Source: Fasciolopsis buskii (lineage: Eukaryota; Platyhelminthes; Trematoda; Plagiorchiida; Fasciolidae). Taken from it: DNA of 64,000 bases. The notes beneath the pieces are model-generated. The model saw only the letters and a program-made list of their open reading frames with translations. It did no database searches and had not been told where the DNA came from. Shown one piece after another: positions 23,101 through 38,100 of the stretch. Numbering within the stretch: position 1 is the first letter of the stretch; each line of letters opens with the position of its first letter. A program made the position numbers and the translations under genes. The DNA lies in the NCBI GenBank assembly GCA_008360955.1, contig LUCM01007694.1, positions 1 through 64,000 of the forward strand, given 5' to 3'.

Positions 23101-26100
23101 GTCTGAAGTGCACATAATTCCCGAACAAGTCCTCCCTTATCGGTGTGAGCTAAGGGTACCTTACAATGTTCGAAGATTCTTAGGCACATCGTGCCGTAGT
23201 AATCAAAAGCTGCCCGAAAGGGCACTGACGTCATTTACTCTCAAACTTCTTTGGAAAGCCTTTTGCCTAGCAACTGCCCTTGCGTTTACTGGAGGAGGAT
23301 AATTGTGACGTTCTTCTATGAATGATGCGTCATCTTAATCAAGTTAGAAAATAACAAACGTAACTGTACCTCTCGTTGTATTTCGGCATGAAGCTTTGGG
23401 GGATTCAGCACTATGAATTTCCTCACTTTCGGAGCCGGCTTTCTGCGGGTTTTTCTTTCCCAGACGGTGTCTGAACTTAATGAATAATACGTAAAATGAA
23501 CAGAGAAAAACCAGTTACCAGTGCTACTAGTGCCGCTGGCAATAATCGGAGAAGAATTTAAGCGAAGAGCGGCCGACGTTTTCAGTTGCTGAAACTTTCT
23601 CTAATTCGTCTTATGTAAAGCCTCACGAATTTTAATGATAACCAAGGTAATCTCTATGTAGGGTTGTCGTTACAACTGGAACACAGTAACATAATCATCA
23701 TGTAAAAATGACAAGCGGAAATCAATAAAAATCGTGTGACTTGAACATTTTATAAAGATCTGGATGGACCCGAAGCAACAGCGATGGCCTGCACGCCACC
23801 ATCTCCCTGTAGCGCGCTGAACTGGTTTGAATGTTTTGAAAGAGCCGAGTTTTTGACCTTACCAAGGAACATCTATCTGATGCGACGAAAATATGATTAA
23901 TACTATAGAATGTTGCTGAAACTTGTTACCGGCTCGAAAAAGGGCAACTTACCTGAAGCGCGTTTGCCTAAAATATGGAGCGTGTTGCTCATAAATATCA
24001 AGGGCTCTACGACCTGATAGAAAGCTTTCGCGTTGCAGTTTTGGTTTTCGACATTTTAAAAGTCTGTACAAGGACCAAACAAACAACTATATGATAGAAG
24101 AAAATGTTTTAGAAAACCGAAGTTTACTATGCGTAAACACTCAGCGGACACTCGAGCGTACCTTGCGCTCTCTGGTCTCTTTTGCATAAAGAGATACTCA
24201 CTACCAGGCGAGTGACATTTCTGATGGTGAATGTTCATAGCGTTCATAAATTGTGGGCTGATTTTCGCTTAGATGTCGCGGAGGTGCTGATGGATCAAAT
24301 TTTATCAAATAATTCACCTTGTGATACCATCGTTCAACTCATCACTAAGAAACCATGGAAGTACTATACAGCTGTTTCATCCTTGTTAGAAATCATCAGC
24401 GGTGCATTTTAGACCAAAAAATCTGCATTGGACATGTTTTGAATACAAAGTGGATAGGTTAGGTAAGTGGATGACCTAAAACTTCCCCATAAACGATTTG
24501 TGTATTGCTTGGATGTGTTTCCATGGTTTTCTACATTTGTTCATCGTGAAGATAATAGTATATATATGGGACACAGCATTGTTTTCCGATCGTTCCGTTA
24601 CCAAGAAACGTTTTAAAATGCCTTGGAGCAGTCACTGGGTGTGCTTATAAACGACCCCTTTCATCTCCTAAATGAAATAAATTAACCACTTTGCAATACA
24701 TCCAGATGAGCGTGAGGAACGTTGTCTAACTCTAGTAAAACGTATTCTGGAGTTTCCCTTTTTCATTTCTATTTCTGTTAATATACCATATCTATTGCTA
24801 TTTCTGAAAGTTTGTGTCTGCCAGAATTCGCATACTCCAATCTCAGGGAAAGTGATATAAAGTCCTCCCCAAACAAATCTTTTTAATCACTCAGACCTCA
24901 GAGTATGCGAAAAAATTAACACACAAAATCGTCTTAATAGTTTTTTATTGAAGTCCAAAAATCAGCTGTACGTAAAACAATGGTAATCCTTGTTTTCCTA
25001 TTCATCCGAAAGGCGATCGGTTTGGTATACAAATTTTACAACAAATAATATCAGTTAAAAATATTCATTTGTTATTTATGCATGTAGGCATAATCAACGC
25101 GCAATAAAATATGTCGCCCAGTTTGTAAATAAACATCTGTTCTAGGCACGATTGCGCACACTAGAAAAATGTATATTTGCACATTTAACGTGAAGTTTAA
25201 TGTCTGCATAAAAATATTAATAAAGATTGTGCTAATGTTTTATGAAGTAACTCGCACAAAACAATTGTCGAATATACGTGAGATTTTTTCGCTTCGTTTG
25301 ATGGACGTTGTACATCTATTTTGAGGCAGTTTTAATCATATTCTTTTGAAGAATACTTCTTTGTCTTTCTAAACACTACCACATCTTTGTCTGTGTGATT
25401 TGTATAGCGATATGTGCGTCGTTTTTATGCTAGATTTCATCTTTGAATAGCAGTAAGACAATATGGCTCAAACATTGCTAGATAATATACTTTTCTTCCG
25501 CTCAAGAAGGCCAGGTTTGTGCTCGTTTCTTGTTTTTCTGATGGCAAAATGGTATCATTAGCTGTCGGTATATATCAAGGTTACAACAGCCTTAAATTGC
25601 TCTCAATGTCATTTAGAAAATCTTCCCTCAAAATCTAGTATTTATTGCATTGCCGCATCTTCCACCTGAGGTCTTCACATGCAAAAATCCGTTTCAATGA
25701 CCACGGAAGTATTTTTCGCGATAGGTTTCGTTGCTGTTAGCACTGACAGATGCTGCCAAATGCAGAATAGTTTACGTTTAGTGTTAAACTTTGGCCATTG
25801 TACAAGAGCTGCGATGGTTGTGATCTGTGTTGCTTCTACTGTGAACACACACAATTACGGGATGTCTTTATCTTCATTTTGATTTGTGACTAGGTGTCAC
25901 ACTCTTACGGTTTTGTTTGGTCGTCCTAGGAGGGCATGTTGCAACCTTGGCAAAAATGAAACGGAAAAGCCACTTGAGACATGATTTGTTTGCCTGATAA
26001 TACTTTCCTCTTCTGACAATTGACGATGAAGCTCATTGTACAAAATTACAAGCATTCTAGGTAGATTTCATCTAAGTAATAAGTGTACGGTTTAATTTGG

Positions 26101-29100
26101 TCAACTAGAACTGCTTATACTATTAATTAACGGTTTAAATGGTCGTACTCACATCGTAGTGATATCTATGTACGTAAACCTAACCATATCTTTGCAAGGA
26201 AAATACATTAGTCTGATAATCAAATAAAGGTATTTTGCAAATGACTTAAAAACAAAATTGCTGGAGGTAAATGGAAAAAATAATGCATCACACGTGCTTA
26301 TTCACCATCAGAATGGGGCCTTGAGCATCTGAAAGGACAGTAACCTTCATAATTGGACCTTATTTACATTTGAGCAATGGGTTACTCCAACTATTTGAAT
26401 CCAAATTTGACAGGTTTCCAATTGTTTAACTCTTACGACTTTAGGTTACCCTTTCATATAAATTTGGCATCACCGATATCTCCGTTTATTAGAAACTAAA
26501 TGAAAACTATCCCGATTCAGGACAAAACAGCAAACGAAACACTCCTTATCTCTGACAAAACAAGAAACTAACATTTGATTCAGTTGCCAATTTATCTTGA
26601 CAGTTCTATTGACAAACGGGATCGGAATAGAATGTTTTAAAGAGCATTCCCCCGTCGAGACGGCTTTTAAATGCTTCGACGTTCTTTAGGCTGTTGCAGA
26701 TCTTTCTGGGTGACTTCAGTTCTGTTCTAAAACGATTTGCTGAGGTGATTATCCCGATGTGGAATGTTTCTTGATTTAAAATAAAGAGGCTAAAATTACT
26801 CAAATATCCTTCCCACGTGCAAGCATGCATTTGAGTGCCACGTATTTTTGACGACTTAAAGAACTTTTCATGACAACCGATGCTCATATTAAAACATTTT
26901 AAAACTGACAAACCTTGGTCATCTACCCCGACCACCTTGTCAGTGCATCGGCGTCCGTTGGAAGCTTAGTCTCGCCAGATCCCAATCACAGCAGAAGCTA
27001 GACTTTTGGGGCAGTAGAACAGATTAGGCGTGGCAACCTAAACAAGACTGAGATTCATTTGTGTTTACGGGAAGCAGTAGGAGTCCCAGAACTCGGCCCT
27101 GAAGAGCATTTCTAGATGCGACCTTCCAGGGTAAAATGTTTTGCGTTGCTCTTACCGCAAAGAATCTGTCGATCTAAAAAAATTACAAGTGAAGTAATAA
27201 TGGGTCCACCATCCTCATTTCTGACTACAGAACTTTTCCGAGACTTTAGTAAAGCGCACAAAAATAACGTGGGTCTGCGCGGTTGCTTCCATGGCGTCAA
27301 GTCAAAGCCAACAAGCAGTCAAAAGATTAGAATGGTGTGATGTATACTTTCAGGAACTATCCCGCTCCGATCTCATGAGCTGGTGTTTAGTAATACGGTC
27401 CCGTGTCCGAGGGGATACCAGTCGCTCCATGATCTGGGCCACAATTTACGTAATGCTGGTAGATTCCCAGCCTAGACCAGAAAACTTTGTTCCGATTATA
27501 AGCAAAGGCAAATTGGAAGTCTTTTGCATTCTTTGGATGAAAAACCGTCATGTAAAATTACTTTGAAAATAGCGAATGAATTTCAGTAGGACCTGGAGGT
27601 TGATTGATAATGATTGGTCGTAATCCTGAGTAAACATCTGAACTGCAAGATCTGAAAGGTTATCTGGGAATTCGTTGCCAAGCACGAGTCAAAGGTGTAC
27701 TTTGACCCATATGCCCTCTCGGAAACATTAAATTTATCCTTGTTCGCCGCAGTCAAGTTCAGATAATTTATTAAGACAGAATTATCAGCTGTTGATCCAA
27801 TTCCGCTTTAGTGGTACGAGCTTTGGTCCTCAAACATAATGAACAATTAGGCATCCCTCAAGCTGTTCCTATTCCGGCCTCATGGGACTTTAGTAATGGT
27901 TTTAAATAGCCTATCAAAGAGAGCTACTAAATCGTTACTGTGTATATGGGTGTCAGTCTTACTAACGATGTGACCATCATGGTTAACATGGTTGGAAACC
28001 AAAACATTTCTCTTAGTTTCCTCAATGAGCTGCATTTTATAAGGTGAATTTCCAAAAAACATTTTCTTGCAAATAATTAGCCTAATGCATCACTTGCCTA
28101 ATAAAGTCCACAATGGAGCTGTAACAGCTCATCTTTTTACTCATTAATATAGAGCATCGGCAGAGGGCTAGTCAGATGAGATAATGCTAATTCGCAAGAC
28201 CTTTAGCTCAAAATAATTGCATATTAGTCAGACGAGATTAAATTTACGGCGAAACTAGTTTTCCACTCGTTATGCATGAATGCTTTTGAAAAAAGCATTC
28301 ATAATACTCTCGATTTACTTTCTGGTCTTCACAAATAAATAATATGGAACGGATTTCCCATTAGGCCCCTAGGAAGTTTATTTTTAAATGTGCATAGTCT
28401 CTTCTTGAGTTCTTTATGATATCGGAACGCAGTGTACAACGATAGTTTAATAAAAGCCGAAAATACTTTAACAGTTTGCCCTAAAACAACACTTCTCTAG
28501 AAAGAGGAATATTGTGCTTTTTTATTCCTACACAGAAAGCGTGATTTATAAGCCCTTCTTTAGGTCGTCACTCTCCGAACGTACATTCGCTGATTATTAT
28601 CAACATCACCCATTCTTTTCGCATGAAGTTGCTGGTAGCCTATTGGAGAATCATCTACGTACAACACGCGAACCAGAGGACGAAATTTTTCAGCGTATTA
28701 ACTTCCTGTGAATCGATGTAAATATTCACTCATTATATATGCCTCTCCTGCAAACCAACTATTTTCTCGGCCTGCAAATGGTATGCGTAAACATTTTACT
28801 GTGGGAGAGAGCTGCACTGAATAAAAACTCCAAGAACAAAACTTGTAGCCTGACAAACCACACTTACTGCACAATCATATGACCGGCGTATGATGCAATT
28901 GTTCACACTAAGCCGGATTTTTCTTAGTAATTTGGCTAAATGCCTCCCATCCCTTGGGATGAAGAAGACCGTTGATAGTTACTGGTGAGAAATTTTGGCG
29001 ATTAGTTGTCACCTGAAGGCTTCCAACAAGCCTCTCTGTTACTGTTCAGGTCACCGGCTGAAACGAATGTGATCATCAACTTTGTTTTCTGATAGTGTTT

Positions 29101-32100
29101 GGAGGTAATTTCCAAGACTGCACTCAGCTAAGTGGACTAGACAAAATCATGTAGGAAGGCAGAAAAGTTACGTGCAGTGAATATATCGTGCAGTTGGAAC
29201 GGCATTGCTCCAAACAAAACATAAGTATCGAAATGAATTCGAACAGTGTTCCTTTGGTGCCTGAAAAATTGAGGAATTAACTTTTATGAGCAAGAGATTC
29301 ACGCTTAGTTGGGTTTTAAAAATTGGAATTTGGTCGAATTTTACGGCATTCCTGGCTTGGGAATAGAACGACAGAAAAGTATATACGATAAACGGTATGC
29401 TTATTGTCAAGTTTAGTCAACAGGCTTTTCATAGCATCCAAGGTTCTTCAGAAGTAGGTTTCTGCGAACAAACATTTCCACCAACAAGTTAAAGCACTTA
29501 GAAGAAATAGCCAGATTGGTAACAACAATAATAAAAATCTAGTTCCGCATTTTACCTCAAAACATGTATATCCCCTTTTTATTGACCTTCAAAATAAGTT
29601 TCGTGTACATTTTGGTTGCTGTTTATTAGGGAGTGTTTCAATCTGTCTTCCATTTTTCTGTTGCTGAACCAACCAACGGATTAAATCCCATAAATGTAGA
29701 AGTCAATTAAATAAGATGGCTACAAGCAAAAATGTCACGCGTGCATGTAAATGTAGGACAAATATTTAGCTAAAACAAACAATGAACTATTCGGATTTCA
29801 CAGACCTTCCTAAAGCCACTTCCTCCACCAGAAATATTTTAGGTGGAAGCATTTTACCTTAGGATATTTGCTGAACTGTCAGCTAATGCTAAGTTTTAAT
29901 TTCGTTAATGTCGTGTGCAACTTGTTCGCGAAATGGTATGTTAGTATGCAACAAATTTGGGTCAACTGTTAAAACATTGGCTTTGACTTTTCAGTTCATT
30001 TCAGCCTGTGCAACTACTAACCTTGGGCCAGCGTACTCTGGTTTTGATTGCCACACTGCAGTATCTGATAATACAAGCTGAAATGAATAGAGAAGAGAAA
30101 AAATTTCGAATTTTAGAATGGAACTTGTTGTGCCATCGGGTCATATCGTTTGAAGTCTCTACCTACCGTTCTGTAGGATCTCGATAGTCCAAATAAATCT
30201 GCATGAGTCAATCCACTGGCTACAGTTTCCTAGCTTTTCGCTAAGTGATGGACTGTCCATCTTGCCTGATATTCCAGCTGCTATTTGCCGCGGAGGTCAG
30301 TACATTTTGAAGGTGGTCATATGTCAAACACTCCAACCCTAATCCTTTCATATAAAGACCAGCGTTGAAGCACCGACGTCATCTATATAACTCATGTCCT
30401 CTTCACTCATGATTCTGAGCCATACAAGAGGACTGATCTTAAGCCTCTATGACAGATAATCGGATGTTGCGCCAACACAGCAGATGTGTCAAATCATAAA
30501 ATGCCAGCAGAGAGTAAATCTGAGGACATGTCACCCGGTGTACCATCACCCGTTGAGATGTAGCTGCCAAAATAACAAAACCTGTCTGTTTCAGTCAACT
30601 CCTTTATTATTTAGTTTTGGGTCAGTTTAGTCCTACAACTGCATTCTACACTTTGAGAGTTCAAAGATGTGCCAAACATAAGTACACTATTGTTATGGTG
30701 ATCGGGAAAAGCATTCAGGTTACCTGGGTCTTCACTCAGTAACATGTTCTAAATCAAACAATTCACTGCCTCAGGAAGTATCAACGACTGTATTTTTCAC
30801 ATGAGAATATGGCAGTTTAAAAACTCATTTCAGCTGCATAGTTAGTCAGAAACGTCGAGGCAAGGCAACCCTGACAAATAACACTTTTTGGTGAACTCCG
30901 ATGAAAGACCCGCCGTATACAAGAACTTGGCTAAGACTGGTTCAGTGTCAAATATGGGACATTTTATAATTTAATTTCAACATTTGGAAATCCACTGTGA
31001 TCTTACAATAGCCTATAGTGCGACCCAAACGCTTAATTTACTCTCAAAATTACCAAAGCATCACACAGCTGTACTATCACTGTTTAAGATGAACAACACT
31101 GGATGCCCGTTGCATCACGACTGTGATGCTGAATATGCAGTGTGGTTTGCACAGGTCCCAGAAATCTAAGTAACTACGGAGTGATAGAATTAAAGCAGCA
31201 AACAAGATTGTCATACAATTTGGTTTGTTGAAATCCGTATTTTTATCCTTTTCTCAGGTGGCAGTCTCAAAATGGTCTTCATAACGTATCCATACAACTT
31301 AATTTGGACACCCAGTTTCAATTCATATCGACGATTTTACGTTTCAAAACTTATCGCCCGGCGGCCATGTACTTAGAGCGGTCGTACGATTTTGGACGCA
31401 CATGGAAGCGGTATGCATACTTCTCCAACGACTGCAAGCGGGATTTTCCTGCCGTACCAGAAGGAACTCGTAAATCACTAACAGATGTCACTTGTACCGG
31501 TGTCTATAGCCAGTTGACTCCGTCGGAAGGAGGCGTTGTGAGTGATTTAAATTTTGCAGATCCCTCATTTTTTGAATGTTTTTGCAATCCGTGGTTCCAA
31601 TAGATGGTCAATGATTTACAGGATGAGCGCATAGGAGTAAAAAAGAAAATCGAACCTTAGCAGGAAGCACATATATTTCATATTTTTTATTTTTTATAAT
31701 GCCGGCTTCGTTCCTACATCCTCTACAGATACTGTGTTCAACAATGTTATTTCGTAAATGATGCTACCATGGCCGAACAAATGGCAGAGTTGCGAATGCT
31801 TTTTACCACTGAACTGCGATATTCAAGCATCGAGCCACATAGGAGCATTGTTGGTAGGCTAACCTTCCACATTTTCATTTTTTCTCCTGGGATTCAATAA
31901 TTTTACAGCATCCCATTTCCCGGGTTTTGTTTGGGCTTATTTGACACCATTACTTGGCCACAAGAATGTGTGACAATTGGGACTGACTTTAAAAAATTCA
32001 GTTTGTGTTTCATTTCTAGCCAAGCCAAATGATATAAATGTTTTGCACGCCGTTGGGGTGGATATTTAGTTTGTTCGTTGACAAGTGCATAGTGTGAATT

Positions 32101-35100
32101 GGAAACAGCTAAATAGTCGGCGCATCAGCCAATTAATAACAAAGAAAACATGTTTAGTCTGTTTTTGAAACAGGCACATAGAAACAACTTATTCTTCGAT
32201 CTGTAATATTGTCTGAATTCCATACTTAAAGACTCATTTTTTTGTTCTCTACAAACAGTTTCCCGCCGATATTAGATACACATTTGTATTGGTGTAATGA
32301 GGCTTCGGATTTCGATAAGTGCAAGTAGTCTGTCAGCAATGTATAAAGCGTAATCCTGTACTTTATTCACTTATTCCTCTCAAGCTAGTATCCCTTTTGC
32401 CGAAATGTCATCTTGAATTCTATGATTTCGGAATAATCCCGTAAATGGACGAACGTAGGTCAGTAGTATTGTCCAACAGTCGGTGGTCCGAGTTCTGTAT
32501 GGTCTGTATGTAGAGCACATCCCCTCGAAAAATAGGAAACAACAAAACATCACGAAGTATGTAAGGTGAAAACACACCAGGAACAACTAATTTGCCGTGG
32601 TTTGCTATTTTTTCCTCTCTTTTATCCACTTTCTGTATTATTCGATTCACATGATGCGTTGACACCATGCTTGTTTTCAAAGCGGTACATAATGTACATG
32701 CATACAATGAAAGTGTTGTTCCTGAGTATCTGGTGTGCTGAGAACGTCCCCTCTTCTTGAGGGGAGTCAGTTGTTGTGCTCATCTTCGAAAAGGGCTTGG
32801 AAGGTGACTCTGCTAATCATAGGGATACTGGTCTAATCACAATAGCGACAAAGTTGCTTTCTGCTTTTGTTCCTGACCTAGCAACACCATATGCCTGTCC
32901 ATAGGTTGTGCACATAAACACCACCACCACTATGAACACTCTGATTAAATAACTACTGATTTGTACTACTAAAATATTTGCCTGGAAAAGAAAACGCATA
33001 AGAGGCAGTCGTACAATAATTGCCAACCTAGGAGGAACTTTTTGTTTGAAGTAGAATTCAGGAGTTGAAAGGAAGGAAATACAATAGCCATCATATGTTT
33101 AATGATCCACCAAAGACAGGACGTCTGGAATAAGCCTGTCTAATTTCCCATTAGGCTCTGGAGAATAGCTGTGAAGATAGCCTTACTGTGAGTAATAAGC
33201 CTTCAATTACTTTGGAATGAGTAATGAGCACTTAATGTGGGGTGTGTATCTGCACCCAGTTACTGTCAATTTTAATTTGATTTCCATTGTAATGCGTCGC
33301 TATTTCTCCGCGATGAGTTAGATATCGAGGCTCTGTGGAACTAAAAGTTTGAGGTAGTCTTTGCATCGGAAGGTGATTTCATTCCGCTGATAAATTAATA
33401 ATTACACTGTATGCAAAAAATGACTTAATCTGGTTTTCATTTCTGTCTCGTCGCACTGTCAGAAAAAAACTAACAGGCATAGACAAATATAAATGATGTA
33501 AACTAAACCCATAAACGTGTTATAATTATTCAATTCAATTCATCAATTCTGCTGAATTAATTTTTCAATTTCTGGGATCCATCAAGCATAAGATCATAAA
33601 AATATCTACCGTCCCTTTAGACATTAAATTTTTGTTCATTGACGTGCCTGCCTTGCTGAGCATGAATTGTGTATGTGATTAAGTTTAGGTTTACAATGTC
33701 CCTATAAAGTTGCCGCGCAGGAATTTGTGGTCACTAGTGTGTGTTGTGGCAATGTTGTGACTGGTGTGCTCTGAGTGAGCAGAAGTATCTACAATGAATC
33801 ATAAGCTTAGAACATCGTTGAAGGGAACCCAGCAGGAAGACTGTCACCTAGGATTTTGTAGGATAACCTTTGCATACGACCAATAAAACATGTGTAAATG
33901 AAGAGACAGAGTGAAAAGCCGGTCAATGTATGTTAGAAACAGGAAAATATGATTTCTCGACTTCAGGGGTTTTGGAGTGTCACAAGGAAAAGCGAAAGAA
34001 AGAGATGAGTTGAAATTGGGCAAAGGAAACTTAAATTATGAATGTCTCTTGAAATCTTTTATCCAAAATATCGGAATGAAGCTAAACTCCTGCTTTGGGA
34101 ACAGGAAGTATCGCTTACACGGGAAAAGTTTATGCATGTCACAGCTTAAAAATACCTCACCAATTATACCTGGATAGGCTGACAAGGAGCTCCATTTATT
34201 AGGCCAAAAAGAGAAGTTAACTCATTTCCAATCTGTTTGAATGAATCATCTTGAGATTTTATTGAGATTTTTGTTTTAATTAATTGGTAAAATAAATTTT
34301 CTGTTTACTTATCGAACCTAAGCCAGTTGAATCGATTTTCAGGTGGACTTTGACCAATCTTGGAGCTTCTGAGTTGAGAAAATATTTCTTATCTGAGGCT
34401 TAAGTAAAATACGTAGATGTTGATTTCGTATCTCTTTTTTTATATAGGTTGCCTACATGGCAGCACCGAGCGAAATGCACGAGTCTTGGCCTCAGTACAG
34501 CAAAGAACGTATGAATCTGACAGCGATCACAAACCTTCGGGCGGTGTTTACACGTCTTAACACATTAGGTAAGTTCTTGCATGATTCGAATTGATGAGGT
34601 AGCGTCAATGCACAAACACAATGAGATGAGTAACAAACGTTTAGACTCCATCAAGAAATGACTTCTGTTATAGTTCAAGAAGCCGTTGAGAACCACCTTG
34701 TATAGTCTGTCTTCTTTGATGCTGAGGACACAAGCGTTCGCCCCAGGTTTGTGTCCGTGTTTGGGTGCGAAGACCCTGCACTACGGACGAGTACTAAGGA
34801 AAACAAAGCAATTATGCAGTGCTTCCGTAGCTTGCAGTGCGCTTATGATCACTTGTGTTGCGTGACGAATTATTTCTGGATGAAATAGATGCATCGAGGA
34901 AAGTCATTAAACCTATACCGCCGTCTCATTGGTGATTCTTGACTAAGGAGGCGGATTCTTTTTATCTTAAAGTTGCTGCTGAAAAGTCTGATGTTCGTCA
35001 AATGTTGACAATTACAGTTTTCAGCAAGAAGGGGTTGTCACTTGAACTTTCTAGTCGTGTTGAATAGCTCCGGTTCTCTTAATTCATTCTATTAATAAAT

Positions 35101-38100
35101 TAGTTGGATCTACAAATCGAAGTTAAAATGGTAGCCGAAAACTTGTGAGATATGAGTGTGAGCAAAGTGATAATAGGCTCAACGAAACTATCTGAAAGAA
35201 TGCAACAACCGAATCAAAATCCGAGTCGCCAAATTCGGTGTTTATGCATGTGGACAAACTCTTTTCACTTCCTGTGATTTCCTGATAAGGCCGAACTTAC
35301 CAGATTACATGTTGTCACAAAATAGCAATAATTTGTGTCCGCAGAGCTGTGACTTTGTGACTAGATGACTATGGGCCAATGTGTGATGGCGATAGCAGCA
35401 GAAATAAACAGCTTTTCTCACTGTCTTACGTACAATGTACATCATAAACGCTGTATTATGATATCGCATTCTGAAAGGAAAATCGAAAGGTCCGCGAATG
35501 GAACAAAGTTACTCGAAAATTTAAATGGGCGCACGATTATGCCTGAAGAAGTAACACTTTTCTGTTTTTTTGCACGTGAGAGATTTTCAGATACGGACAT
35601 TTGCGATAAGTCGATCTTTCGCATGCTACACCGGTATTTTCTCATCACGGTTCAGTATGAAGCAAATGTTGAAATCTGCACAACTTTTGATGACGAACAT
35701 CATTTTCTCAATGCACATGTCAACAGAATCTCTAGGCGAATGACTTGCTCAAAATCTAGGTTTTTGTAGTAGATGTAACAGCGAGTTGCACGCAGTGGTA
35801 GCGCTCTTTGGTTGCGGAAAATGTAACCCTCGTTTGGAAAAAACCGCAAATGAACGCAATCACAATGTTGCCAAGTGACTCCCACATGCGCTTACTTTAG
35901 TCGAAAAATGCAAACAGGAAACACTTTGGTGGGTCAGATATTTTGTCTTGGTGAATTCTAAATCTGCGCCACCAGGGGCTTTATATGCTGAACAGTAGAC
36001 GTAGTACACATAAAGAAGAAATTTCATACTGAGCCACAGCGTTAAGTCTTCAGGCCTATAATAAAGGCAATGTTGTTAACTTTAGGAGCAGAATATTTGA
36101 TTGTAATTGGTTTCATACTTTACATGAGGTCAGCAAACGAGTGCCAGCGTTGACCGTAGGAGTCATTGCATCTGTAAAGCACACGCATATGGTGTATTTG
36201 TAATACGAAATAAACAACTCCAACGACAATAGCGGCTATCAGTGAAATACAGTTATCGGTCAAGTCCAGCCGTTTCAAGTGGTCCCGGCAATTGCTGTCT
36301 TTAGGCGCTGTCGGGACCTGTGCACACATGTTCTTGCAACTGTCAGTGCTAGTACACAAATCCTGTGTTTGGATACCTTGACCGTATTCGCTATTAAAGT
36401 TCCAGGGATGTACACTCACTTACCAGAGTACTTACAGTTTCTACTTCCGGTATGAAGTCAAGCAGGCAGCCGGTTTGACTGAAATCCAGTCGTTGCCTTA
36501 GGTCAAACCCGCAAAAATAAACATTCCATGCGTGTTTAGTTTGTGCATCATGCGGATTAAATTGCTGACAGTGAGGCGGTATTGCGAGAAGAATTGTGGA
36601 CATCGTACCTGTTAGCATTCAGTGTGAATCCATTGAGGGCAAGGCAATCAATCTTGTGTGCGCTGTGTGCATATCATCAAATGTAAGTGCATAATGACCA
36701 AAGGAAAGACGCTTCTAATACAAAAAATTACATTTAATGTGAGATATTTGTGCGACTCATGATGGTAACGTAAGTGCACTGCAGAGGAAATAATCGTATT
36801 AGGCATACCCTGAAATCTTTATTTTGGCTGGGGTGTATTTTGGTATCTAGTTCACATTTGGCACCAGGTCAATTGAAATCTACCTCTTCGAGTTTACGTT
36901 TATTAAGAATACCATTCTATAATCTTTTATGTCAGCCTCGAAGGTCTCGAAATCGGCGTACTGGTGGTTTCCTTCGAATCCATTTCAAATTGCAACGAAC
37001 AGGTTGCGAAAACGCGTGCTTGTGTGCTTTGATGTACTAATCCAATGATGGACGCAAATTATAGTTGTTAAAACCTATAGTTTCTTTAGTCAGTTAGTTG
37101 ACCTTCCAACTCTCTTGAAGAGTAAGTAGTATGTAGTACCATTTAGTAGGTCGATCGAAACCCAAAATAAAAAAAAAGAAATAAAACTTAATTTACTCGT
37201 GGTTTCCGCAGCTGTTCGTCTTACTCAAAGTTTCTGAGCTTATTCTGTGAATTCTTATTTTCAATTACTCCTTGCGTCACGCCAATCGAATGTATCAAAA
37301 TAACAATTTCCATTCAGCAAATCAGTGCTTTCAGATCCAAATACAGCAAAAAATCATCCATTCTTTTATCGGTATGCCAGCACATCCTGCCAAACAGCTC
37401 AATAACTCGCATTGAAGCCGGTGTTTTACTTCGCGACTTTGCCAACAACCAAAATCACGTTTGTTCTCGTTCAAACAAACTAATGTATACAGATGCATAT
37501 GGGAAAAGTGTAGAGAAAATAAATTTTCTTCATAACATTACGCGCGTTTGAATAGCGTGTATGTCAGTTTACTAGATATTCGGTTCATTCCAGCATGTGC
37601 CGGTTTGTTTGAGATTGTACTGTGAATAATCGATGAACCATGAGAGATTGTGCACCACATTTCATCAATTACTCACATAGATGTAGACGTGATTCGCTAA
37701 TCGCCTCAGGTTATATGATGAACCGGAAATCCGAGTGCAAATGATTAGGTAGAAATAGTGACGTTGTTTTTCCTGTTGTTATTGTTACCATCGATGGTTG
37801 TGATCGCGGTTGTATGCAGAGCTGAAAAGATTCACAGGCCAATCAAACAACGGGAGACATTCCACACTATTTGGATTGGCATATCAGATCCATGCTACAC
37901 TCAAGTGCACTGTAACATGTTGGTGGAAAATGATAATAAAAATGTTCAGGCTAATTTGGTTTTATCAAGCTTGTACTAATGGCTTGATTCCAACTTTTGA
38001 CAACAACAGATCATGTTAGCCAAGAACACGATTATCACTGCTCCGATGAATGAGCTTTTTACCCAAAGAAAGTGAACAACATAAAGTCAGCCAGGGTTTC

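Larger units (their letters stand above)
20421..31257 (+). other. Laminin beta intron 2 (10.8 kb)
   Basis: Donor GTAAGT, acceptor TTCTCAG. It contains the Tnp2-like transposase fossil (about 21290-23300), a hairpin-like inverted repeat at 24827-24911, a LINE 3' fragment (26606-26940) and a short inverted repeat at 28277-28301. The remainder (about 23300-24800, 25000-26600 and 27600-31250) is AT-rich with no gene seen. Confidence 0.85.

Noticed and set aside
35365..35769. 134-codon ORF in laminin intron 4
   Set aside because: No domain, no exon-like splice context, no family recognised; long intronic ORFs of this size are expected occasionally.
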